Assembly (NCBI GenBank): GCA_022360555.1
Contig: JAKSCQ010000262.1
Span: 1 to 33,846, forward strand
Length of the DNA stretch: 33,846 nt
Reading direction: 5' to 3'
DNA from: Pseudomonadales bacterium
Lineage (GTDB): Bacteria > Pseudomonadota > Gammaproteobacteria > Pseudomonadales > Alcanivoracaceae
Shown here: positions 17,173-24,066 of the stretch, in pieces
How positions within the stretch are numbered: the stretch's first letter is position 1
How the letters are laid out: each line of letters starts with the position of its first letter
Made by a program: the position numbers and the translations under genes
The notes under the pieces: generated by a model
Database searches by the model: none
Seen by the model: only the letters and a program-made list of their open reading frames with translations
Told to the model about the DNA's origin: nothing

Positions 17173-17511
17173 CTATTCAAATTCAATTGGATCTTTTTCA
17201 TATGCTTCAATCGAAGCAGTTAATGTATCCGCCACAGCCTCCCGCTCCTTTATAACCACCGACATGGTGTTAAGAACAGTATAGCAAACGAATTTCTTTC
17301 CCTGGTCAAACAGGCTGGCTCCCATGTTGTCGGGGCTTCTAGGGTTTGGCACGTACGGTGAGAACCAACCTGCTTCCTTGAGGATGTCCTGCAATACCTT
17401 GCTTCCTAACTCATCCCCAAAAACCTTTCGGTACGCCTTCTGCTTCTCTTTGTCGTTTGTAAAAGGTGATTTAGCAAGATGTACCGTAAATTTCTCTAAA
17501 CCTCTATCCAT
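17173..17511 (-). CDS. Bbp19-like phage protein
   Basis: A 112-residue protein between portal and scaffold. The pattern VFGDELGSKVLQDILKEAGW, FSPYVPNP, then FDQGKKFVCYTVLNTM matches the Bbp19-like family of small proteins first noted in Bordetella phage BPP-1, normally encoded next to the portal. No biochemical role is established for the family. The ATG directly abuts the portal stop (TAGATG), so expression is coupled to portal synthesis. Confidence 0.7.
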   Translation of the reverse strand: MDRGLEKFTVHLAKSPFTNDKEKQKAYRKVFGDELGSKVLQDILKEAGWFSPYVPNPRSPDNMGASLFDQGKKFVCYTVLNTMSVVIKEREAVADTLTASIEAYEKDPIEFE

Positions 17512-19134
17512 CTATCCCTGTATATCCTGCACTGCGCCCGCTACTTCTGCTACTTGCTGCGTGGCCTGCAATGCTTGCTGCTGTTGCTGGGCTTGTGCTC
17601 TCTGCTCTCTAATGTCTTGATAACCAACATCCTCACCACTAGTCTGCTTCGGCCTCATGATTCTTTCAGGAACACCGCGTATTTCTGCCATCTCTGTAGC
17701 AACACTATCTGGATCCACCCTGTCAAATACTTCTGGGTAAACCTGACCAACTGCAGCAAGATCCTGGAAGTACTGCAAGATATTGTTTGCATCCTCTAGC
17801 CTCTGCGCCTGAGCAAGTGGATTCATATAAGAAACACGCAGCTCGCCAGGATCTTCAGCCAAGGCACGCGGAACAATTAGCTCACCACGACGTATTAACT
17901 CAATCAGCACCATCTCTGCAGCTGGGCCAATTATATCAGCTTGAAACTTGGCCATCTTAGGAGCAACGCTACGAAGCCTTTCCTGGTTACGGATAGCAGC
18001 CTCTGTAGCCGTCATGTTAATATCCATAGCAGTCTGGAATACATCAACATAGAAAGCTGTACGTATTTGCTGACGCTTAGTTTCCATCCAGGCAAATGCA
18101 TTAGTTACACCTGCACCGTTTGTGCGCATTTCTCTTACAGAGTCGTTAGGATTACCGCGGCCAACATTAACCGCACCCGCACTTGTATCCAACTTACCAA
18201 ACTTAGCTTCACTCGATAGGAATAACGTAGGCTTTAGCTCTTTTTCCATCGCAACAATCATTGCGCGGTCAGCAGCCTGCATCATCTTAACGTTACCAAG
18301 AGCTACGCGACCAGGACTATCAGGCCATTTTTCATTCTCAATGCGATCCCAGTGGCTTACCGCTACGGGACGCTCATTGTGGAAGCCCTGACGAATCAGC
18401 GTCTTTTCTTCCTTCAGGTAATAGTTACTGTGGTACTTTGCCGTCTTAACAGTAGCAAACTCAGCATTAGGATCAAAGTCTGGGTTACGCAAGATATGAC
18501 GAACGATACGAACCTTATCATCATCGTTGCGACTTAGGATATCGCCCGGGATTTCCCAGTCATCCGTCTCCGCCTTAGACTTAAGCATAGCAACTGTATA
18601 CTCGCGCTCAAAAAACACCTCATCCACACTGCCGGTAAAGTCCTCAGTGTAGTTATAGTTCTTGGGGCTTTCAGAGCGGAATCTAATAACGTTATCTTCA
18701 TCGATATCCATCATCAGCATTCCCGTGCCAAATGCACCGGTTAGCTTAGCAACAGTATATAAGTTGGTATAGAAGCGTGTGCGTGGATTGTTGAATACAG
18801 CAAGCACTTTACGCTGCGCCTCATCCATAAAGAGCTGCACCTCACGGTCTTCTAAAAGCTCTACATTGGTAGGCTGGAATGAAATGAATTTAGTAGCTTG
18901 GTTGGCAACAAGTCCGATAGTTGAGCTAGCAAATGTACCTAGTGAATACTCACCAGTTGGATCAAAGATAGGTCTCCTGCGACGATTCTCGTTTGCACGT
19001 GACGCAAAGTAGCGATAGAAGTCTTGCTGACCAGGATACATGAACTCGCCAATCTCACGCCATAGCGCTATGATTGTCGTCTTCTCACCCTCTATGCGGT
19101 CATATAGCTCAAAAATCTTATCGACATTAGCCAC
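17512..19134 (-). CDS. Portal protein (T7 gp8-type head-tail connector)
   Basis: A 540-residue protein (T7 gp8 is 536). The N-terminus has the family signature: IFELYDRIEGEKTTIIALWR, EIGEFMYPGQQDF and RRRPIFDPTGEYSLGTFASS. TGAFGTGMLMMDID lies near residues 130-145. The C-terminal RMLRP-type motif is RGVPERIMRPK, followed by a Gln-rich tail. Portals form the dodecameric ring at the packaging vertex and dock terminase and tail. The start is a GTG at 19134 that overlaps the end of the upstream small gene by eight bases; no usable ATG exists nearby. Confidence 0.93.
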   Translation of the reverse strand: MANVDKIFELYDRIEGEKTTIIALWREIGEFMYPGQQDFYRYFASRANENRRRRPIFDPTGEYSLGTFASSTIGLVANQATKFISFQPTNVELLEDREVQLFMDEAQRKVLAVFNNPRTRFYTNLYTVAKLTGAFGTGMLMMDIDEDNVIRFRSESPKNYNYTEDFTGSVDEVFFEREYTVAMLKSKAETDDWEIPGDILSRNDDDKVRIVRHILRNPDFDPNAEFATVKTAKYHSNYYLKEEKTLIRQGFHNERPVAVSHWDRIENEKWPDSPGRVALGNVKMMQAADRAMIVAMEKELKPTLFLSSEAKFGKLDTSAGAVNVGRGNPNDSVREMRTNGAGVTNAFAWMETKRQQIRTAFYVDVFQTAMDINMTATEAAIRNQERLRSVAPKMAKFQADIIGPAAEMVLIELIRRGELIVPRALAEDPGELRVSYMNPLAQAQRLEDANNILQYFQDLAAVGQVYPEVFDRVDPDSVATEMAEIRGVPERIMRPKQTSGEDVGYQDIREQRAQAQQQQQALQATQQVAEVAGAVQDIQG

Positions 19135-19375
19135 CTAACTGACCCCCATTTTGCTCACCAAGTGGAGCAACTGTTACGTCTACAGGTCTGCGCTGTGCTG
19201 TCTTACGCTTACGCTCTCTTTCAAGCTCTTGCTCAGCAGCTTTACGCTCAGCTTCTCTCGCAGCCTCTGATGCAGCGGCAGCTCTGCGTGCCTTCTTCTC
19301 AGGATCTGGGCCAACCAGGCCACCAGTTACAGTACTTAATAGGCTTCCTATTATTCCGCCTCCGCCTCCGCACAT
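19127..19375 (-). CDS. Small Gly-rich, charged-helix protein before portal
   Basis: An 82-residue protein starting MCGGGGGIIGSLLSTVTGGL. It has a Gly/hydrophobic N-terminus, then a long Ala/Glu/Arg helix (residues about 30-65) and a Gly-rich tail. The MC-plus-Gly start is common in small podovirus virion-associated proteins and superficially recalls gp14-type proteins. It overlaps the portal start. It is likely a minor virion or assembly protein; the exact function is unknown. Confidence 0.55.
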   Translation of the reverse strand: MCGGGGGIIGSLLSTVTGGLVGPDPEKKARRAAAASEAAREAERKAAEQELERERKRKTAQRRPVDVTVAPLGEQNGGQLGG

Positions 19376-19377
19376 AT

Positions 19378-19701
19378 CTACCTCACTGTGATTATAGGGA
19401 TGATTTTTACTTGAACCGCACCTGCACTCGATACAGCAGCAAGGTGCGTATCCCCAACAGATGCACGGATAATAACAGGGTTAGCCCCACCTTTAACAGG
19501 TAGACTATCTGTTGCCGAAGCCTCGACTGTGCTGTCGCCAAACTTAATATAGGCAAATGCACCAGCAGCGGCAGTGTTTGTATCTATTGCGTAAAATCTT
19601 GAATCGTCAGGTGAGTCAGTTCTTGCGTTTAGGGCAACTCGACTACTTGTGCCCGTTGCAGATAGGCTTTGCCCATCACCAGTTACTTGAATTGCAGTCA
19701 T
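19378..19701 (-). CDS. Small beta-rich virion-type protein, unknown
   Basis: A 107-residue Ser/Thr/Ala-rich protein beginning MTAIQVTGDGQSLSATG, predicted as mostly beta strand. The ATG at 19701 is chosen because it forms an ATGA overlap with the upstream stop and has GGAG eight bases before it; an in-frame ATG at 19707 is an alternative. It resembles small domains that decorate heads or tails in composition (SLPVKGGANPVIIRASVGDT). It lies in the packaging-portal segment. Function is inferred only as structural. Confidence 0.5.
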   Translation of the reverse strand: MTAIQVTGDGQSLSATGTSSRVALNARTDSPDDSRFYAIDTNTAAAGAFAYIKFGDSTVEASATDSLPVKGGANPVIIRASVGDTHLAAVSSAGAVQVKIIPIITVR

Positions 19702-20153
19702 AGCCATTTCTCCAATAAGACTTTTTGATGCTCATAACCAAGCCTACCAAGATATTTCGCAAGTGCCGGCTTTGATATTCCGAACACTATCTTATCAGCT
19801 TTTGTGTTTTTTTCAACAAAATCTAGTAGGCCGCCACCAACCTTACCCCTATATCTGGGATCAACATACCAGTAAGCCTCATTGGCAGTAAGTGTTCCGT
19901 AGTTCCATAGCTCAGGAATAATATACAATCCCAGGCCACCTATGCACCTGCCCTGCCCATTAAACGCACAGTATATTTCCATTGGAGAGTGCTTAATACT
20001 CATCTCTACAGTAGAGCGCATATCTGCCTCTACCCACTCTTCGCCCAATTCATCCATGAGCTTACACATCATGTCACCCACGACATCTATTAGCGCATCC
20101 CCCTGCTCTTCGTATGTTACCAGCTTATATGTAATCGTCGATGGTGAAGTCAT
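19698..20153 (-). CDS. GNAT-family acetyltransferase-like protein
   Basis: A 151-residue protein with the acetyl-CoA-binding pattern of GNAT enzymes: AYWYVDPRYRGKVGGGLLDF with R100/R102-G-K-V-G-G-G at about residues 100-108. A C-terminal strand-helix (LAKYLGRLGYEHQKVLLEK) as in the family follows. GNAT-like proteins recur in podovirus head modules beside the terminase; their substrate is not known, and some may act on virion or host proteins. It overlaps the terminase end by 29 bases, with GAGGT eight bases before its ATG. Confidence 0.7.
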   Translation of the reverse strand: MTSPSTITYKLVTYEEQGDALIDVVGDMMCKLMDELGEEWVEADMRSTVEMSIKHSPMEIYCAFNGQGRCIGGLGLYIIPELWNYGTLTANEAYWYVDPRYRGKVGGGLLDFVEKNTKADKIVFGISKPALAKYLGRLGYEHQKVLLEKWL

Positions 20154-21450
20154 TGTTTACTACCTCTACTCTTATGTCAGTGTTACCCAAATCGTCATAA
20201 TCAAACTCGTAAGCCATATCCCTATCTTCTGCGCAGTGGATGGCAAAGTACCTAAATGCATCAGCCGCGTGGCTATGCTCGTCATGATAAGGCTTGTCCT
20301 CGAACTTGTTCTTTTGCTCATTCCAGCGCTTACGGTATCTCTTCAGGTGCTTCAGCCCGTCATGGCACTTCTCTTTGTCAAAGGCACATCGCTTAATGAA
20401 TGCCCTTACCGCCATAATATCGCTGTTAATATCCCGTGATGGTGGAAGCTTATCTAGCTCGTGGCTATCAGGAAGTAGTGCTTGTAGCTGCTCTAGTACA
20501 GTTCTGCCCCCCATGCCTAGACGTAAGTGCCCAGCATCATGTGGGAGGTGGTGTGTTCTGTAATTATACTTCCTTCCTCGTATCTCATTGGCGTAGTACT
20601 GAAGCTCTTCCCCATTAGCTTGCACGTAATCTATCAGGTGATACCTGTAGCCTATCTTCTGCACAAACCAGATAGTCGTATAGTCTGACATACCAATGTC
20701 CCAGTATGTATCTACCAGGAACTCACTGTTGTAAGGTATCTCGGTGATATTACCCCCTTCCCTTAGATCTGCTAGCGCCCTTGCAAAGTAGCTACCCTCA
20801 CCGGCCTTACGTATCTTACCTTCCCATATATGCTCGTACTCATCAGGGTTGTTTACCTGGTCATACTTGCGCTGTTCGTCCGATTCATTGCTGAACCACG
20901 GATTATCGTGATAGTTTATCTCAGCAACGCGTGAGTTTTCAGGAGGTTCATTAATCACAAAGCGCTGATATACTTCGTCATCTTCATCGTCAGGGTTAAA
21001 AGTAATCCATATCTCGCTACCTTCCTTACGGATGGTTGGTAGTAATAGCTGTAATGATTTCTTGGTAATGCGGTGGGCCTCCTCAATCCATACGATGTCA
21101 ATGCCCTCAGTAGACTTAATCTCGTCAGCGTTGAACCTAAGACCCTTGAAGATAAACTCTGTGCCATTCTTGTGTCGTATAAAGCTCTCACCCACACTGA
21201 ATTGACTCTGTAAGCCCAGCCTCTCAATAGTATCTGCTATCAACCTATGACTAGAATCACGTATAGATTTCTGTAGCTCACGAGCACATAGGATAAGTTT
21301 CTTACTCTTAATAGCCTCTACGACAAGCATCTGGGCAAATGTCCATGACTTACCAGAGGCGCGACCTCCGTATGCTACCCTATATGTTGCTTTTTCTGAA
21401 AAGACCGCACCTAGCTTCTCAGGAATCTGTATCTTTAGTTCCTTGCCCAA
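20125..21450 (-). CDS. terL: Terminase large subunit (headful P22/PBSX-type)
   Basis: A 441-residue packaging motor. The ATPase domain has Walker A GGRASGKS (28-35), Walker B IDIVWIEEA (117-125, with Glu123/124) and the coupling motif ITFNP (149-153). The nuclease domain has the RNase-H-like acids: Asp251 and Asp256 in WDIGMSD, Asp274 in LIDY, and Asp397 in HSHAADAFRYF. It translocates DNA into the procapsid and cuts it. Similarity is to P22/PBSX-type enzymes, which usually cut by headful filling. The start is a TTG at 21450 overlapping the small-subunit gene; the next Met lies past Walker A. Confidence 0.95.
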   Translation of the reverse strand: MGKELKIQIPEKLGAVFSEKATYRVAYGGRASGKSWTFAQMLVVEAIKSKKLILCARELQKSIRDSSHRLIADTIERLGLQSQFSVGESFIRHKNGTEFIFKGLRFNADEIKSTEGIDIVWIEEAHRITKKSLQLLLPTIRKEGSEIWITFNPDDEDDEVYQRFVINEPPENSRVAEINYHDNPWFSNESDEQRKYDQVNNPDEYEHIWEGKIRKAGEGSYFARALADLREGGNITEIPYNSEFLVDTYWDIGMSDYTTIWFVQKIGYRYHLIDYVQANGEELQYYANEIRGRKYNYRTHHLPHDAGHLRLGMGGRTVLEQLQALLPDSHELDKLPPSRDINSDIMAVRAFIKRCAFDKEKCHDGLKHLKRYRKRWNEQKNKFEDKPYHDEHSHAADAFRYFAIHCAEDRDMAYEFDYDDLGNTDIRVEVVNNDFTIDDYI

Positions 21451-21805
21451 TTCCTGCTAGCTCTATCTTGATTGAAGTTATTGGCTCACCATCAGAATCT
21501 ACTAGCTGTTGACCCTTACTGAACTCATCCTTTGCCTTACGCTCCAAGAACCACTTAGATGACTCAATATCACGTGCATTTTGGATGTCTTTTGATAGGT
21601 TCAAACGGGCGTGTAACTTAGGCTGATCCTTAAGTTGCTGCTTTCGCTCTTTAAATTTAGGATTCTTCTCTTGCCACTTATAGAAAGGAGCCAAGCTGAT
21701 ACCCGCGTATAAACAGGCTTCTGAGTCTGTGCAACCATGTGAATAAGCTTCTTCTAATTTAGAGATGACCTCTTCAGTCATAACGGATGGTCTACCGGCT
21801 GGCAT
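21419..21805 (-). CDS. terS: Terminase small subunit
   Basis: A 128-residue protein with an N-terminal helix-turn-helix region (about residues 8-45: EEVISKLEEAYSHGCTDSEA then CLYAGISLAPFYKWQEKNP), typical of small terminases that select phage DNA. A helical oligomerisation region (RLNLSKDIQNARDIESSKWF) and a flexible acidic tail follow. It sits directly before the large subunit with a 32-base overlap. Just upstream lie two perfect 12-bp repeats that are candidate binding sites for it. Confidence 0.85.
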   Translation of the reverse strand: MPAGRPSVMTEEVISKLEEAYSHGCTDSEACLYAGISLAPFYKWQEKNPKFKERKQQLKDQPKLHARLNLSKDIQNARDIESSKWFLERKAKDEFSKGQQLVDSDGEPITSIKIELAGIGQGTKDTDS

Positions 21806-21815
21806 ACATATACTC

Positions 21816-21859
21816 CATATGTGGTGTTATTATTATAATTATCTTAGCATATGTGGTGT
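21816..21859. repeat. Two 12-bp direct repeats upstream of terS (candidate pac or operator)
   Basis: CATATGTGGTGT occurs at 21816-21827 and again at 21848-21859, exactly 32 bases apart, about three helical turns, separated by AT-rich DNA. A TATAAT sequence for the minus strand lies immediately upstream (21867-21862). Directly repeated sites beside a small-terminase gene suggest a recognition (pac) site or an autoregulatory operator. Not verified. Confidence 0.6.
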
Positions 21860-21904
21860 GTATTATACAGGAATTATCCCAAAAGAAAACCCTAGATAAT
21901 CCAA

Positions 21905-22045
21905 CTACCTTTTCTTTGCGGTACGCTTAGCTTTAGCAAAAGCCTTATCTGTTGGAGCGCCTTTATCACCCTTCTTTCTCATCTTTTCACCGGATCCACC
22001 AGCAATTCTTTTTCTCTTGGCGTGAATGTTTTTATATAAGCTCAT
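21905..22045 (-). CDS. Small basic phage protein (DUF6321-like)
   Basis: A 46-residue very basic protein. The core NIHAKRKRIAGGSGEKMRKK followed by GDKGAPTDKAF matches a motif found in many short phage proteins encoded near structural or terminase genes (DUF6321-like). Function is unknown; the charge suggests nucleic-acid contact or virion packing. The ATG at 22045 overlaps the preceding stop by four bases (ATGA). The gene is very short but the conserved motif supports it. Confidence 0.75.
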   Translation of the reverse strand: MSLYKNIHAKRKRIAGGSGEKMRKKGDKGAPTDKAFAKAKRTAKKR

Positions 22046-22260
22046 TTCTTCACACTCCTTTTACCCTGGCATCCCCAAGCTCTTCGCCTGGCTTTGACTT
22101 TAGCAGTTCGCTTTTGACCGCTTGACCTTGCGCAATACGCATTTCCGCGCTTGGTTCCAGGGGAAGAAACCCTTCTGTGAGTCTTTCCCTCACTGTCTTT
22201 GTACTTAGTCCCATCAGCATACTTTCTATCTGCTTCAGCTTTCGTTAGTTTTTCAGACAT
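22042..22260 (-). CDS. Small basic protein with conserved KYADGTKYKD motif
   Basis: A 72-residue protein beginning MSEKLTKAEADRKYADGTKY and containing THRRVSSPGTKRGNAYCARS, then a Lys/Arg-rich tail with a Cys near the end. This pattern recurs in small proteins of many phages, usually next to DUF6321-like genes as here. The ATG at 22260 has GAAGGA almost adjacent. The frame continues upstream to a TTG at 22428 and there encodes a clear hydrophobic segment, so a longer 128-residue membrane-tethered form cannot be excluded. Function unknown. Confidence 0.65.
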   Translation of the reverse strand: MSEKLTKAEADRKYADGTKYKDSEGKTHRRVSSPGTKRGNAYCARSSGQKRTAKVKARRRAWGCQGKRSVKK

Positions 22261-22411
22261 TTCCTTCACCCAGATTAACATTACCGGGCTAAAGAATAAC
22301 ATTATAACACTTATGGGTACAGCCAAAAAGAAAACCCCAACATAAACTAATATATTGAGGTCTTCTGAAGCCTTACGAGAAAAGCAATACAAGGGATGTA
22401 AGGCAAGATAT

Positions 22412-22639
22412 TTATTCCACACTATCAAGTAGCTTGGTTCTTAGTACGGCATCTCTATTCTTGTGCAATCTATCGGCTTCCAGTGCCGCCTTGTCAGCCT
22501 GATTGTAAATTACACTATGCCACCTTTTTCCATCGTAGGTTTTAAAGACTGTCCCATTAAGGCTTTTCAGTATATACCCACGGTCGCCAGAGACTACATC
22601 AAAGGTATTCTCCTTGATCCAGTTGCGAATATCCTTCAT
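22412..22639 (-). CDS. Hypothetical protein
   Basis: A 75-residue mixed alpha/beta protein: MKDIRNWIKENTFDVVSGDR, a beta-like core GYILKSLNGTVFKTYDGKRW, then a charged C-terminal helix. I recognise no family. It follows the secreted Tyr/Asn-rich gene by four bases and precedes the small basic genes in the leader segment of the late operon. Confidence 0.55.
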   Translation of the reverse strand: MKDIRNWIKENTFDVVSGDRGYILKSLNGTVFKTYDGKRWHSVIYNQADKAALEADRLHKNRDAVLRTKLLDSVE

Positions 22640-22643
22640 AAGC

Positions 22644-22898
22644 TTAATACCCTAAGCGAAACTTATCATTATTGTACAATGTTCCATATCCATTATCTAT
22701 TCTATCAGGACGTTGCTGGATTTGCCGCTCGTATCTATCACGACGCTCATCTTCCTGCGTATATCTATCACCACCATATACCGGGCTGTTAGTATACCTA
22801 TCATAGTTACCACCTGAATTATAATCATAACGGTTATAGTTCTGGGCATGTGCTGGCATAGATACAACTATCACCAAAATCATTAAAACTATTTTCAT
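22644..22898 (-). CDS. Secreted Tyr/Asn/Arg-rich small protein
   Basis: An 84-residue protein with a textbook Sec signal peptide: MK, a hydrophobic core and a SMPAHA cleavage site before Gln20. The mature chain of about 65 residues is low complexity and rich in Tyr, Asn, Asp, Arg and Gly (NYNRYDYNSGGNYDRY), without hydrophobic core or Cys. It should reach the periplasm or beyond. Export at the start of the late operon could serve envelope modification or superinfection exclusion, but there is no recognised relative. An ATG at 22898 is used because the frame from 22903 stops at once. Confidence 0.65.
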   Translation of the reverse strand: MKIVLMILVIVVSMPAHAQNYNRYDYNSGGNYDRYTNSPVYGGDRYTQEDERRDRYERQIQQRPDRIDNGYGTLYNNDKFRLGY

Positions 22899-22904
22899 TT
22901 CATT

Positions 22905-23084
22905 TTACTCCTTATGTATCTTAAACACAGCTATATCTTTGTAGGCAACTCTGCCAGCTTCCCTTAAAACCATAGCCCTCGATAGCTTCTCAACAAACTT
23001 GTCTACAATAACCTTTCCGCATGAAAGCTTTATGTAGACCCTTTTACCCCTTTTGCACGAAAAGTGATTAGGTGTTCGCTTCAT
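22905..23084 (-). CDS. Small conserved-type phage protein (59 residues)
   Basis: A short basic beta-type protein beginning MKRTPNHFSCKRGKRVYIKL, then SCGKVIVDKFVEKL and GRVAYKDIAVFKIHKE. The pattern (MKRxPNHFSCKRGKRV, later a G-x-V-x-x-x-D-I stretch) resembles small unnamed phage proteins of similar length. Ribosome site AAGGAA precedes the ATG at good spacing. It is the first gene after the late promoter. Cys10 and Cys22 are the only cysteines. Confidence 0.65.
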   Translation of the reverse strand: MKRTPNHFSCKRGKRVYIKLSCGKVIVDKFVEKLSRAMVLREAGRVAYKDIAVFKIHKE

Positions 23085-23268
23085 AATTATTCCTTACGTA
23101 TCCCATGGGGTTAGCAAACCCATCAACCAACCCCACGAGAATTCACAAAATTCACTGGCAGCTTATTAAGTGCCACCCCACTACCACAGGGCGTCCAAAA
23201 CATAGCCCGCTAAAGCTATATGACACTTATTCAAATCCATAATACCTCAAGTTCCCAACCTGGAAACA
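23085..23268 (-). other. Leader of the late operon with stem-loops
   Basis: The 180 or so bases between the late promoter and the first late gene hold no convincing gene. The minus-strand RNA can form TGGCA/TGCCA (about 23173-23155) and GGGGTT/AACCCC stems close to the first ribosome site. A 19-codon frame (MDLNKCHIALAGYVLDALW) with GAGG four bases upstream is a possible leader peptide but is unsupported by anything else. Confidence 0.3.
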
Positions 23269-23303
23269 CCTATTATTATAACAATAACGTCAACACATAT
23301 CAA
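23268..23303 (-). promoter_or_regulatory. Strong sigma-70-like late promoter
   Basis: On the minus strand TTGATA (23303-23298) and a perfect TATAAT (23280-23275) are separated by exactly 17 bases, with expected start near 23268. It points into the terminase and structural operon. It is the best promoter in the hub and shows that host RNA polymerase can read the late genes, in line with the lack of a phage RNA polymerase. Confidence 0.7.
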
Positions 23304-23306
23304 CAC

Positions 23307-23329
23307 TTAATGTATGGTCGATACATTAA
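23307..23329. promoter_or_regulatory. 23-bp palindromic operator at the late promoter
   Basis: TTAATGTAT and its exact reverse complement ATACATTAA flank a 5-base centre (GGTCG). The palindrome ends four bases upstream of the late -35 box, a position used by activators that touch RNA polymerase or by repressors. The likely binder is a dimeric phage or host regulator. Confidence 0.6.
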
Positions 23330-23331
23330 AT

Positions 23332-23399
23332 AGCGCCATGCGAAGGAATCGAGCCTGCGCCCTTTGCCTTTTGAGGGGCAGGGCTTGCTCGACCTTCTT
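23332..23399 (-). other. tRNA-like fragment (T-arm and partial acceptor only)
   Basis: The minus strand contains GCAGG-CTCGATT-CCTTC, a plausible T-arm with one mismatch, then GCATGGC, whose TGGC can pair with GCCA 60 bases upstream. A D-arm and a regular 7-base anticodon loop are missing; a hairpin with CCTCAAAA in its loop stands in the anticodon position. This is a degenerate tRNA or a tRNA mimic at most. Confidence 0.2.
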
Positions 23400-23463
23400 T
23401 GGCTTGAGGGAATAATATAGGTAGTAAAGAGGGATAGTGGAGAAGTTTTATATATTTTTAACC

Positions 23464-23501
23464 CCCCGCAAGAAAAAGACGTATTTCTCCTTCTCGCTGG
23501 G
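23464..23501 (-). other. Imperfect long hairpin in the hub
   Basis: In the minus-strand RNA CCC-A-GCGAGAAGGAG pairs with CTTTTTCTTGC-G-GGG around an 8-base loop, 14 pairs with three G-U and one A-G mismatch. In the plus-strand RNA the three G-U positions would be A-C mismatches, so it is more stable on the minus strand. No U tract follows, so it is not a standard terminator. Confidence 0.4.
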
Positions 23502-23674
23502 AATGAATATTATAACCTTGTAAGCTTGCTGTAACTTAATACTTTTGCTGGCTGACTTCCGCTACTCCAGCGCCTACAGTTCAAAGTCGGGGGCATATAT
23601 CATCTAGGTTATCAAATGATACGTGCCTGCTAGTCATAGTTTCTTATGCTAGCACTTACTCCCTTTGCTAAAGA

Positions 23675-23861
23675 GAGTTAGTTAGGTGGGTGGGATTCAC
23701 AGCAGACATTAAGGCCCTTACCCACTATCGCGCCTAAGTATATTTCAACTTATGTGGCTGGCCTTAACGTGGGCTGGTTACCACAGTGTTTGCCAGTTAA
23801 CAACGCCATCGTCCATAGACTTTATGCATGGATACCCCCATGCTGGCCACCTAACTAACTC
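23675..23861. repeat. Exact 15-bp inverted repeat spanning 187 bp
   Basis: GAGTTAGTTAGGTGG at 23675-23689 has its exact reverse complement at 23847-23861. The enclosed 157 bases hold several shorter stems. The left arm overlaps by four bases an alternative local hairpin (23658-23678, ACTC-CTTT/AAAG-GAGT with a 3-base loop), so two exclusive folds are possible. The exact length-15 match across a gap is unlikely to be random in a region this size. Confidence 0.75.
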
Positions 23862-23991
23862 CCCTTATTCACCTGCCGGTCTTAGTCCCAGCGCTTTTCG
23901 TGCTTTAAATATATACAACACATATACAGCATTGAATATATTATCCCACACAGGGCGTCTCAGTGTTTTTTCGCTAATGCGTATTTTGTGC

Positions 23992-24026
23992 TTGGAAAAT
24001 TAACCAGAAATGGTATATTCAGATTA
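23992..24026 (+). promoter_or_regulatory. Extended -10 early promoter (rightward)
   Basis: TTGGAA (23992-23997) and TATATT (24014-24019) are 16 bases apart, with TGG directly before the -10. The start is expected near 24026. It reads through two terminator-like hairpins into the gene at 24163. A perfect 10-bp palindrome AGATTAATCT (24021-24030) covers the start and could be an operator. Confidence 0.55.
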
Positions 24027-24056
24027 ATCTTTTGGGCAAAAAAAGATTACCTTTTT
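24025..24056 (+). terminator. AT-rich hairpin just after the early promoter
   Basis: TAATCTTTT (24025-24033) pairs perfectly with AAAAGATTA (24041-24049) around a 7-base loop, followed by CC and five T. The stem is AT-rich, so termination would be weak. Its position at the very start of the transcript suggests attenuation. Confidence 0.4.
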
Positions 24057-24066
24057 AATGTACATG

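Noticed and set aside
19942-20439. A 165-codon plus-strand frame
   Set aside because: Antisense to GNAT-like and terminase genes that have clear motifs.
21905-23084. Late-operon small genes as a toxin-antitoxin or defence island
   Set aside because: No toxin, antitoxin or nuclease motif seen; two have motifs of ordinary small phage proteins.
23752-24003. An 83-codon rightward frame in the hub
   Set aside because: No ribosome site, unnatural composition, and it covers inverted-repeat and promoter sequences; the region looks non-coding.
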